A DNA stretch of 20,608 nt, taken from an uncultured Rothia sp. (GTDB lineage: Bacteria > Actinomycetota > Actinomycetes > Actinomycetales > Micrococcaceae). Location of the stretch: the NCBI GenBank assembly GCA_937935205.1, contig CALGXU010000396.1:1-20608 (forward strand), written 5' to 3'. How positions within the stretch are numbered: the stretch's first letter is position 1; the number at the start of each line of letters is the position of its first letter. The notes beneath the pieces were generated by a model. It saw nothing but the letters and a program-made list of their open reading frames with translations, did not search any database and was not told the origin of the DNA. Made by a program: the position numbers and the translations under genes. This document shows, piece after piece, positions 7,214 through 14,275 of the stretch.

Positions 7214-8287
7214 ATGTGTCAGAGCCATCCCGGTCCTGAAATCACCCAGGAGTACCTGAACTCCCTCGCCGCACTGGCGAACTACACCCTGCCCACCCCC
7301 GCGGCACTTCGGGCAACCGCCCTGCCTGACGGCTGGCAGCCGGTGCCCGGTGAAGTACCCGCACCCTATAAGGCGGAACTCTACACCGGCATCAGCGACG
7401 CCGAAGGTGGCGAAGGAACCCGCCGCCGCTCCACCACCGGGGAGAATGGCCGCAGCCGCAACCTGGTGTTCCCGCCCGCCCCCGAGCCGCTGCCGTACCC
7501 CATCGTGGATAACCACACCCACATGGACCTGCTCGACGGCGAAGTAGAAATCAGCGCCCGCGACGCACTCGATGCCGGCGAAAAGCTCGGCATCGCCGCT
7601 ATCGTGCAGGTCGGATGCGATATCCCCTCCTCCCTGTACGCGGCCGCCGCCGCCCAGGTTGACGAGCGTGTGCTGGCCGCCGTCGCCATTCACCCCAACA
7701 CCGCCCCCGAGCTGGCTGCAGCCGGTCAGCTGGAGGCGGCGCTCGCCACCCTCGACGAGCTCGCCACTGCCGACCGCGTGCGCGCTATTGGTGAGACCGG
7801 CCTGGACTATTTCCGCACCGGCGAAGAAGGCAAGGAGGCGCAGCATTACAGCTTCCGCGAGCATATTCGCATTGCGAAGAAGCACAACCTGGCGCTGCAG
7901 ATTCACGACCGTGACGCGCACGAGGATGTTGTGCGCATCCTGGATGAAGAGGGCGCGCCGGAACGTACCGTGTTCCACTGCTACTCGGGTGGCCCGGAGC
8001 TTGCCGCAATCTGCAATGAGCGCGGCTGGTATATGAGCTTTGCCGGCACGGTGACGTTCAAGAATTCGAAGGGTATTCAGGAGTCGTTAGCGATGGCTCG
8101 TCCGGAGCTGATTCTGGCTGAGACGGATGCGCCGTTCTTGACTCCGCATCCGTTCCGCGGCCGCCCGAATGCGTCCTACATGACGAATTACACGGTGCGG
8201 TTCATGGCTGCTCACCGCGGTGAGGAGCTGGAGGTACTCTGCCGCCGTATTCGTGAGAATTCGGAGCGGGTTTACGGGCAGTGGTAG
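7214..8287 (+). CDS. tatD: TatD-family metal-dependent hydrolase (DNase) with N-terminal extension
   Basis: Residues about 96-357 form a TatD TIM-barrel hydrolase. Metal-binding and catalytic positions are visible: H101-T-H103, H160, E194 in G-E-T-G-L-D-Y, H231 in I-H-D-R-D-A-H, H255 in F-H-C-Y-S-G, and D305 in E-T-D-A-P-F-L-T-P. Family members are 3'-5' exonucleases or related phosphoesterases in the cytoplasm, acting in DNA repair or turnover. At 357 residues it is about 95 longer than usual; the added N-terminus is Pro/Gly-rich and has no known domain. ATG at 7214 has GAGGA 8 nt upstream. Codon choice shifts visibly within the gene: C/A-ending codons dominate up to about 7800, and G/T-ending ones after about 7850. 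Gene order rsmI-tatD-(x)-rsmA-ispE follows that of M. tuberculosis. Confidence 0.92.
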   Translation: MCQSHPGPEITQEYLNSLAALANYTLPTPAALRATALPDGWQPVPGEVPAPYKAELYTGISDAEGGEGTRRRSTTGENGRSRNLVFPPAPEPLPYPIVDNHTHMDLLDGEVEISARDALDAGEKLGIAAIVQVGCDIPSSLYAAAAAQVDERVLAAVAIHPNTAPELAAAGQLEAALATLDELATADRVRAIGETGLDYFRTGEEGKEAQHYSFREHIRIAKKHNLALQIHDRDAHEDVVRILDEEGAPERTVFHCYSGGPELAAICNERGWYMSFAGTVTFKNSKGIQESLAMARPELILAETDAPFLTPHPFRGRPNASYMTNYTVRFMAAHRGEELEVLCRRIRENSERVYGQW

Positions 8288-8299
8288 GCATGTACAGTC

Positions 8300-8366
8300 T
8301 GTAGCGAATAGCTACACTGAGTTGCCTCACGGTGTGTGCACTGCGTGCTAGACTGTAGCAACTACA
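8300..8366 (+). promoter_or_regulatory. Paired palindromes around a candidate promoter before the GT25 gene
   Basis: Two inverted repeats share the same arms: TGTAG-N7-CTACA (8300-8316) and TGTAG-CAA-CTACA (8354-8366). Their centres are about 52 bp apart, close to five helical turns. Between them is an extended -10, TGC-TAGACT (8346-8354), whose last base is the first base of the second palindrome. No good -35 box stands at the usual distance. The layout looks like repressor operators flanking a promoter with a leader of about 150 nt. Prediction only. Confidence 0.4.
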
Positions 8367-8517
8367 AATAACTCACTCAAACAGCTATGCCATGATCTGG
8401 TCTGCAGTATTTAGGCACGTATGGTGCCTCAATGACGTGTTCAAAATTTGGTGCTGCAAACCTCCCTACGAGATTTTATGTTGAGCGCCCCATGGCTGGT
8501 GCTTTAGAGAGGACACT

Positions 8518-9339
8518 ATGGCAAAGATTCTGAAGTATGTTCTGGGCCTGGATGGCGCGAACCGCTTTGAATCGTTCTATTCGGTGGGCGCGCCCGCGAA
8601 GGATTTCGTGCCTTATTCTGCGGTGGATAACCGCGATAATCATGTGACCGATGATGAATTTGATGTTGAACTTTTCCGTAGCCGCTGGCATCGTGACCCC
8701 ACCCCGGCTGAACGTGGCTGTATGCTCAGCCACGTGAAGATGTGGGAGGACTTTGTCGCCTCGGATGCTGACTGGGCTCTGATTGCTGAGGACGACATCC
8801 TTATTTCTCCGGATGCCGAGGCGGTGGTGAACGCAATCATCACCAAGTACCCGCAGGTGCAGATGGTGAACCTGTGCGATGCGTACTCGTTCAAGGCGGG
8901 CACCATGAATCCGCGCGTGGACTATATTCGCCTGTCTTTGCTGTCTCCTTTTGTGCACGGTAAGTACCGTATGGGCAAGCTGTACGGTTCGGCCCGCCTG
9001 GGCTGTACCGGTCTGTACTTGATTTCCCGTTCGGGTGCTGAGCTGCTGCTCAAGCAGTTTGAGGACAAAGTGCCGGGCACTGTGGCTGACGATTACAAGC
9101 TGTATCAGCAGTGGGGTGTAGATGTGCGTTTTGTACAGCCTGGCCTGTGCGATTGGGAGGGTAGCAGCGTCATCCTGGAATCCGGTAAGAGCCACCTGGA
9201 GATGCTGACGGAGAAGCAGAAGGGTGCGAGTGCTCTGGATCGCCTGCGCATTGCGTTGGCTCCGAAGATGCGTATTGCAAATGCGAAGAACGCTCTGGAC
9301 GCCACTGTTGATGAGGTAAAGCAGCGTTTCTCGCGGTAA
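8518..9339 (+). CDS. Glycosyltransferase family 25 protein
   Basis: The 273-residue product matches GT25 (Pfam PF01755, the LgtB/LpsA-type galactosyltransferase family) by E-R-G-C-M-L-S-H (65-72), then W-A-L-I-A-E-D-D (86-93), whose acidic E91-D92-D93 stands where the metal/nucleotide-sugar site lies, and the distal D-D-Y-K (191-194). GT25 enzymes transfer sugars to surface glycans and are best known in Gram-negative LPS, so donor and acceptor here are unknown. There is no membrane segment or signal peptide. The ribosome-binding site GAGAGGA is 4 nt from ATG. It lies between tatD and rsmA, where M. tuberculosis carries rpfB, so it appears to be a lineage-specific gene in a conserved operon; it has its own upstream region of 230 nt and is followed by rsmA after 45 nt. 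Confidence 0.82.
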   Translation: MAKILKYVLGLDGANRFESFYSVGAPAKDFVPYSAVDNRDNHVTDDEFDVELFRSRWHRDPTPAERGCMLSHVKMWEDFVASDADWALIAEDDILISPDAEAVVNAIITKYPQVQMVNLCDAYSFKAGTMNPRVDYIRLSLLSPFVHGKYRMGKLYGSARLGCTGLYLISRSGAELLLKQFEDKVPGTVADDYKLYQQWGVDVRFVQPGLCDWEGSSVILESGKSHLEMLTEKQKGASALDRLRIALAPKMRIANAKNALDATVDEVKQRFSR

Positions 9340-9384
9340 CCTAAACTGTAACCTCCCCACCATCCACCTACGTGAAGGAACATC

Positions 9385-10257
9385 GTGAACGATCTGCCCC
9401 TGCTCGGCCCTGCTGAGATTCGTGAGCTTGCCGAGATGCTCGGTATTCGTCCTACGAAGACTCTTGGGCAGAACTTTGTGATTGACCCCAATACGATTCG
9501 TCGTATTGTCAACGCGGCAGAGATTTCACCGGAGGAGACGGTGCTGGAGGTTGGCCCGGGCCTGGGCTCGTTGACCCTCGGTATCCTGGACGCTGCGAAG
9601 GACATGGTTGCGGTTGAGATTGACCCGCCGCTGGCTCAGCAGCTTCCGCACACGATTGAGAAGTTCCGCCCCGAGAAGGCGGGCGATATTGACGTGGTGC
9701 TCATGGACGCTCTGAAGGTCACCGAGTTGCCTCGCACTCCGGATGCTCTGGTGGCGAACCTGCCCTATAACGTGGCGGTTCCGGTGCTTCTGCACCTGTT
9801 TGCGCAGTTCCCGAGCATCCGTCACGCCCTGGTGATGGTTCAGGACGAGGTCGCCGACCGTCTTTCGGCGACCCCGGGTTCAAAGATTTACGGTGTTCCC
9901 TCGGTGAAGGCTAATTGGTATGCCGAGGTGTATAAGGCCGGAGTGATTGGCAAGAACGTGTTCTGGCCTGCGCCGAAGATTAACTCGGGCCTGGTGGGTT
10001 TCCGTATGCGCGAGGAGCCTCTCTCTACCGTTGACCGTGACCTGGTGTTCACGATTGTGGACGCCGCTTTCGCCCAGCGCCGTAAGACTCTGCGCGCTGC
10101 GTTGAGCTCCTGGGCGGGTTCGGGTGCGCGTGCGGAGCAGATTCTGGTGGCTGCCGGTATCGCTCCGACGGAACGCGGTGAGAAGCTGGATATTCACGGC
10201 TTTATCCGCATTGCGGAGGCTTCGCTGACTGTCCCGGCTGAGCCTGTAGCGGAGTAG
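9385..10257 (+). CDS. rsmA: 16S rRNA (adenine(1518)-N6/adenine(1519)-N6)-dimethyltransferase
   Basis: RsmA (KsgA) dimethylates two adjacent adenines in helix 45 of 16S rRNA late in 30S assembly. The 290-residue protein shows the K-T-L-G-Q-N-F entry segment (25-31), the SAM-binding motif E-V-G-P-G-L-G-S-L-T (55-64), the acidic residue after motif II (V-E-I-D), and the catalytic N-L-P-Y (125-128). The C-terminal helical domain includes A-F-A-Q-R-R-K-T-L-R, typical of the family. The start is GTG at 9385, behind GAAGGA at 5 nt. Length is normal. It is followed by ispE, as in many actinobacteria, and is probably transcribed with the preceding GT25 gene. No oddities in key residues. Confidence 0.96.
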   Translation: MNDLPLLGPAEIRELAEMLGIRPTKTLGQNFVIDPNTIRRIVNAAEISPEETVLEVGPGLGSLTLGILDAAKDMVAVEIDPPLAQQLPHTIEKFRPEKAGDIDVVLMDALKVTELPRTPDALVANLPYNVAVPVLLHLFAQFPSIRHALVMVQDEVADRLSATPGSKIYGVPSVKANWYAEVYKAGVIGKNVFWPAPKINSGLVGFRMREEPLSTVDRDLVFTIVDAAFAQRRKTLRAALSSWAGSGARAEQILVAAGIAPTERGEKLDIHGFIRIAEASLTVPAEPVAE

Positions 10258-10340
10258 CTTCTTCCCGCTTTTGAATTTTTCATAGACGTTCTTTCACTGA
10301 CGTTCTCACGCGAGTTCCCGCGCGAAAGGTGTATGCGCTG

Positions 10341-11336
10341 ATGAGTACCGCCTCCCAGGTCGCTATTTCGGTTGATGCCCCCGGTAAGGTCAATCTGTAC
10401 CTCGCCGTGGGGAATGTCCGCCCGGACGGCTACCACCCGTTGACTACGCTTTTTGCGGCGGTCTCTCTGACGGAGACCATCACGGTTTATGAAGGGCAGA
10501 CGCCGGGGTTGAGTCTGAGCATGGATATTGTGCCCGGCTCCCTGGTGGATCAGCAGATGCAGGCGGGACAGTTCGACCCTGCCGACGTGCCGATGGATGA
10601 GCGGAACCTCGTGTACCGTGCCGCCGAGCTGATTCTCGCAGAGCACGGCATTGAGTCTGCCCCGGCACTGCACCTGCATATCGCGAAGGCTGTGCCTGTG
10701 GCAGGCGGCATGGCTGGCGGCTCTGCTGATGCTGCCGCCGCGCTGATTGCTACGGACCGCTACCTGCACGCGACCGGCCGCACGGATGCGCTGCTGACCC
10801 AGACAGATTATGAACGTCTCGCCGCGCAGCTGGGTGCCGATATTCCCTTTAGCGTGCGCGCTGCGCTCGGGCAGACCCTCGCCCTGGGGCAGGGGACCGG
10901 TACTGAGCTACAGAACGTTGCGGCGCCTCAAGAGCCTCTGCACCTGGTGATTGTTGCCGCGCAGTTTGGCCTCTCAACCCCCAGCGTGTTCAAACAGCTG
11001 GATGCGGGCCGTGCCTCGGGGCTGTACCCCGCCTCCGGTGAGCTGGTGGAACCCGCGGAGCTTCTGTCTGTGCTGAGCTCCTATGACGGTTCGGAGGCGG
11101 CGCTCGCCTCCTTGGCGCCGATGCTACGTAACGATCTGCAGACTCCCGCGCTTTCGTGTGCTCCGCAGCTGGAACAGACCCTGAACCTGCGCGATAGCGA
11201 GGGCGTGTACGCCTCGCTGGTATCTGGTTCCGGTCCGACGGTGCTTCTGCTCGCCTCTTCGCAGGATCGGGCGGAGTCTCTTGCTTCTTCTCTTCGTGCT
11301 ACGGGCCACCACGCGGTGAACGCGATGAGTGCCTGA
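10341..11336 (+). CDS. ispE: 4-diphosphocytidyl-2-C-methyl-D-erythritol kinase
   Basis: IspE phosphorylates CDP-methylerythritol in the non-mevalonate (MEP) isoprenoid pathway, which supplies the polyprenyl carriers of cell-wall synthesis. The 331-residue GHMP kinase has the N-terminal A-P-G-K-V-N-L (13-19, with the active-site Lys), G-Y-H-P-L, the ATP-binding P-V-A-G-G-M-A-G-G-S-A-D-A-A (119-132), L-G-A-D-I-P-F with the catalytic Asp near 167, and the C-terminal S-G-S-G-P-T. Usual F-F/L after D-I-P-F is replaced by S-V, a mild deviation. A GTG four codons upstream (10329) overlaps the only AAAGG-like site, so ATG at 10341 is preferred, though spacing (11 nt) is long. Located 83 nt after rsmA; likely co-transcribed. 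Confidence 0.93.
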   Translation: MSTASQVAISVDAPGKVNLYLAVGNVRPDGYHPLTTLFAAVSLTETITVYEGQTPGLSLSMDIVPGSLVDQQMQAGQFDPADVPMDERNLVYRAAELILAEHGIESAPALHLHIAKAVPVAGGMAGGSADAAAALIATDRYLHATGRTDALLTQTDYERLAAQLGADIPFSVRAALGQTLALGQGTGTELQNVAAPQEPLHLVIVAAQFGLSTPSVFKQLDAGRASGLYPASGELVEPAELLSVLSSYDGSEAALASLAPMLRNDLQTPALSCAPQLEQTLNLRDSEGVYASLVSGSGPTVLLLASSQDRAESLASSLRATGHHAVNAMSA

Positions 11337-11419
11337 TTGTCGCGATTATACTGGCACCATAGATAGCAGTTCTATCACTCACTGACTTCTACCGTTCTCT
11401 AATTGAAAGGGAGAATACG

Positions 11420-12613
11420 ATGAAGGTTAAAAATATTGTTATTGCCCAGGACCGTTTTAGTCTTCTGGGCGGTATCACGACCGTCAATAGGTTGCTGGGC
11501 CGCGCATTTGAAGAGGCAGGCTACAACGTTAGCTATTTGGCTCTCTACGACAATACGGGCAATAATCCGGATGCCGTGACCCCCGATTTTGTGGTGCACT
11601 CCGGAGATCTCGTCTCGAAGACTACCCACAATAAATTGGCTTTTGACAATCCCGGACCCTTGGGCACGGTGCTTGCTGCTAAGAAGGGTTTTACGGCTCT
11701 GTGGGACCGCTATAACGCGGCACGTACCCGGCGTTACCTACAGTCTTTGGGCGAGGAGACTGTTATCTTGACGACGATGACCGGTATCGCCGCGTACCTG
11801 GTGGATTATGCGCGTTCTGCTCAGAAGCAGGGGATTGGCTATCTGTACGAGTTCCATAGTAGCTATGACAGCTCGTACCGCCTGGACGCAGAGAAAGAGC
11901 TGCGTCAGATTTCCGATACCTTTGATTCTTTCGTTGCGCTTTCTGAAGGTGACGCGCAGCTTTTTGCCCAGTGGCTGAACCGTCCGGTGGATGCTGTATC
12001 GAACCTGAACGCATCGTTGGACCCTGCTGTTGAGCGGAAGGTTCTGGCGTTGGCTGAGCAGAAGAAACCGGCGGTGCAATTTATCGGCCGCTACTCTGAG
12101 GAGAAAGGCCTGATGCGTATTCTAGAGAGCTTTATCGCGTGTGCGACGGAGTTCCCCGAGTGGATTTTGAAGCTTAACGGTAGCGGCGATGAAGCGATTG
12201 AGCGTCAGATGAAGGAGCGTATTGCTTCTCTGGATTCTGCCCTAGCTGAGCGTATCGTGGTGGGCGGTCCTCTGAACTCTGAGCAGGTACTTGAGGCGTA
12301 TGCCGAAGCGTCGTTGACCATTGGCGCGTCTGACTTTGAGGGCGCACCGATGTCCCTGCAGGAAGCGATGCGTGTGGGTACTCCCATGGTGTCCTACCCT
12401 TCGTGCTGGGTTTTGCGTGATGTGCTTCCCCAGGTGGGTTACCTGGCGCAGGAGCGTAGCGTAGAGGCGCTGACCGAGCAGTTGCGTGTTGCGATGGGCG
12501 ATGATGTGCAACGCGCGGAGAAGTCTGCGCGTTGCTTCCAGAAGGCCCAGGAATACACCCCGGAGCATATTGTTCGCCGTTGGGAAGAAATTTTCGACTC
12601 TATTCAGCGCTAG
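11420..12613 (+). CDS. Glycosyltransferase family 4 protein
   Basis: The 397-residue product has the two-domain GT-B layout of GT4 enzymes: an N-terminal part beginning with K-N-I-V-I-A-Q-D and a Gly-rich L-G-G-I-T-T-V-N-R acceptor-side loop (16-24), and a C-terminal donor-binding part with V-Q-F-I-G-R-Y-S-E-E-K-G-L (about 219-231) and S-D-F-E-G-A-P-M-S-L-Q-E-A-M, the retaining E-x7-E-type region. It is cytoplasmic with no membrane span. Such enzymes add sugars from nucleotide donors to lipid-linked or surface polymers; which one is unknown. ATG has AAGGGAG a few bases upstream. It sits 83 nt after ispE and ends at a strong terminator, convergent with GT2. Probably a lineage-specific add-on to the conserved ispE operon. 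Confidence 0.85.
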   Translation: MKVKNIVIAQDRFSLLGGITTVNRLLGRAFEEAGYNVSYLALYDNTGNNPDAVTPDFVVHSGDLVSKTTHNKLAFDNPGPLGTVLAAKKGFTALWDRYNAARTRRYLQSLGEETVILTTMTGIAAYLVDYARSAQKQGIGYLYEFHSSYDSSYRLDAEKELRQISDTFDSFVALSEGDAQLFAQWLNRPVDAVSNLNASLDPAVERKVLALAEQKKPAVQFIGRYSEEKGLMRILESFIACATEFPEWILKLNGSGDEAIERQMKERIASLDSALAERIVVGGPLNSEQVLEAYAEASLTIGASDFEGAPMSLQEAMRVGTPMVSYPSCWVLRDVLPQVGYLAQERSVEALTEQLRVAMGDDVQRAEKSARCFQKAQEYTPEHIVRRWEEIFDSIQR

Positions 12614-12637
12614 TCTAGGGTGCGAATATAAACCTGA

Positions 12638-12690
12638 ATATAAGAGAATGCCGGTTCTAGATTCACTCTAGAACCGGCATTCTCTTATAT
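12638..12690. terminator. Bidirectional terminator between GT4 and GT2 genes
   Basis: A perfect inverted repeat of 23-24 bp (12638-12661 with 12667-12690) with a 5-nt loop, A/T-rich at its base and GC-rich near the tip. It is the longest perfect stem seen in the window. It ends 11 nt from the GT2 stop and 24 nt after the GT4 stop, so it serves two convergent genes. Confidence 0.9.
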
Positions 12691-12701
12691 CTACGATATT
12701 T

Positions 12702-13649
12702 TTAGCTATCCATCAGCTGACGCTCGGGAACCGTGCGGAAGCGGTACTGGAACATGCCCTCAAGCGCGCCCAAGTTTGCGCCTGCTTCTCGCGCACCCAC
12801 CAGACGAGTGGCTGGGGAAAGCAACAGCGGTAGGGACTTTGCCAGAGCAATGACGGAGTACTTGATGCTGGGGCCATTCATGCCCTGGTCCTTGAAGCGC
12901 ATCCACAGGAGCATACGGTAGTGCTGGTAGTTGCGCTGCTGACGGAAAATCTTCTTCGGGGTAGAACGAAGACGGTAGTGCACCAGCGACGCATATGTCT
13001 TGTAGAAGGGGATGCCGCTCTGGCTGACACGCCAGGAGAAATCGGTTTCTTCAGAACCTGCGATGTAGCTACAGTCCATGCCGCTGTTGCGCAGGTACAC
13101 ATCGCGCGGGACAGAAAAATTACAACCGGTAATTGAGGGCAGGAAACCGGCGAAAGGCGGGATTTCTTCTTCGCTCTCTACCAGAGAGGGATTCGCTAGG
13201 ACCTTCTCATCAGAGTCGAGGGGAACACCGTAGGCGTTGAGCACCTCAACAGGATTGTTATTGTGCAAGTTAGCACCCGAAACGAGTGCGGGACCGTGCT
13301 CATCCTGGACCGCCAAGTGACCGTCCAGCCACCCTGTTTCTACGTAGTCGTCGGAGTCGCAGAAGACGAGAATCTTGCCGCGTGCCTCACGTGCACCAAC
13401 ATTACGGGCGTTAGCGGGGCCCTTAATATTGCTGGAATCCACCCAGCGGAGGGGGTAAGGGGCGTCGAAAGCCTCAACCAGAGCAATGGTGTTATCGGTA
13501 CTGCCGTTATCGCTGACGAGCACCTCAAAAGAGCGGGTGGTGGTTTGCTTAGCTAGAGCTTCCAGCTGTGTCGTGATGAAGTGGGCTGCGTTGTATGCGG
13601 GGATGACGACGGATGCCTCGTACTCGTACTTTTCGCTCATGTTATTCAT
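12702..13649 (-). CDS. Glycosyltransferase family 2 protein
   Basis: The 315-residue protein has a GT-A fold signature: S-V-V-I-P-A-Y-N (13-20), L-V-S-D-N-G-S-T-D-N (44-53), the metal-binding C-D-S-D-D (97-101) and the E-E-T-D-F-S-W-R (200-207) general-base region. This is the GT2 arrangement for inverting transfer from a nucleotide sugar. The C-terminal part is basic with a short hydrophobic patch (about 262-273), suggesting membrane association. The ORF is open upstream, but ATG at 13649 has AAGGA at 5 nt; a second ATG at 13640 is too far from it. It overlaps the preceding acetyltransferase gene by 8 nt, so the two are translationally coupled. Likely role: sugar addition to a surface polymer; substrate unknown. 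Confidence 0.85.
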   Translation of the reverse strand: MNNMSEKYEYEASVVIPAYNAAHFITTQLEALAKQTTTRSFEVLVSDNGSTDNTIALVEAFDAPYPLRWVDSSNIKGPANARNVGAREARGKILVFCDSDDYVETGWLDGHLAVQDEHGPALVSGANLHNNNPVEVLNAYGVPLDSDEKVLANPSLVESEEEIPPFAGFLPSITGCNFSVPRDVYLRNSGMDCSYIAGSEETDFSWRVSQSGIPFYKTYASLVHYRLRSTPKKIFRQQRNYQHYRMLLWMRFKDQGMNGPSIKYSVIALAKSLPLLLSPATRLVGAREAGANLGALEGMFQYRFRTVPERQLMDS

Positions 13650-14124
13650 CGAGGTCCTTGATACGGCGGGCGGGGACACCAGCGTACAGGCCATTCGGCT
13701 CGCAATCAGACACAACGACGGCGCCCGCTGCGATCATGCATCCGGCACCAATGGTCACGCCGGCAATGACGGATACATTCTGTCCAAGCCAGGAACCGTC
13801 ACCAATCACGATGGGGGCCTCAATATTTTCGCCGGCACGCTGACGGGAAGGACCCATCTCGTGGCTTGCGGTGCACAGGGTGACGCGCGGACCCAGGTAG
13901 ACGCGGTCGCCGATCTGTGCGGCGCGGTCGATAAAGATATCGCGGTTGACCCAGCAACCGGAGCCAATCTGGGCACCGGGAAGAATTTCGGAGCTGGGAT
14001 GCACGTAGGTGCCGTCACCGATGGTGACGCCGGAGGCGCGGAACTTTTCGATGCGTGCCGCGCGGCGCTTAGTCTTCTGCTTCAGGAAATGCTGATGCTT
14101 GAGCTGTTTGAGAGTGTTGAGCAT
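13642..14124 (-). CDS. Left-handed beta-helix (hexapeptide) acetyltransferase
   Basis: The 160-residue product has repeated [LIV]-G-x4 hexapeptides, e.g. I-G-D-G, I-G-S-G, I-G-D-R, I-G-D-G-S-W-L-G-Q-N and I-G-A-G-C-M-I-A-A-G-A-V-V, which fold into a left-handed beta helix. H88 in A-S-H-E lies where the catalytic His of maltose/galactoside O-acetyltransferases is found, and V-P-A-R-R-I ends the helix as in that group. It probably transfers an acetyl group from acetyl-CoA to a sugar, which with the coupled GT2 gene suggests O-acetylation of a surface glycan. An ATG four codons earlier (14136) has no ribosome-binding site; ATG at 14124 has GAAGG 5 nt upstream. The first 30 residues are basic (KQKTKRR). 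Confidence 0.82.
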   Translation of the reverse strand: MLNTLKQLKHQHFLKQKTKRRAARIEKFRASGVTIGDGTYVHPSSEILPGAQIGSGCWVNRDIFIDRAAQIGDRVYLGPRVTLCTASHEMGPSRQRAGENIEAPIVIGDGSWLGQNVSVIAGVTIGAGCMIAAGAVVVSDCEPNGLYAGVPARRIKDLDE

Positions 14125-14193
14125 AGATACCTTCATAAGGGCGGGCGGGAAAAATTGCTCCCTAAAAGTGATAAAAGCTAATACCTATAGTAA

Positions 14194-14226
14194 CGGGATA
14201 CCGCCCCGGAACGAGGCGGTATCCCG
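14194..14226 (-). terminator. Intrinsic terminator after the ABC-F gene
   Basis: A 12-bp perfect inverted repeat (14194-14205 with 14215-14226) with a 9-nt loop; on the minus strand it is followed by a T/A-rich stretch. It lies between the ABC-F stop and the acetyltransferase start, so the acetyltransferase-GT2 pair probably has its own promoter, not located with confidence. Confidence 0.75.
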
Positions 14227-14275
14227 CGGAAGCAGATGATAAATCCGCTGTTACATATGGCACATGAAGCTGGTG

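Noticed and set aside
10258..10340. GACGTTCT repeated twice before ispE
   Set aside because: Two short copies of 8 nt in a gap are likely chance; no other sign of an operator.
11337..11419. Possible promoter TTGTCG-17-TAGATA before the GT4 gene
   Set aside because: The -10 lacks the final T of TAnnnT and matches the consensus poorly; operon read-through from ispE is enough.
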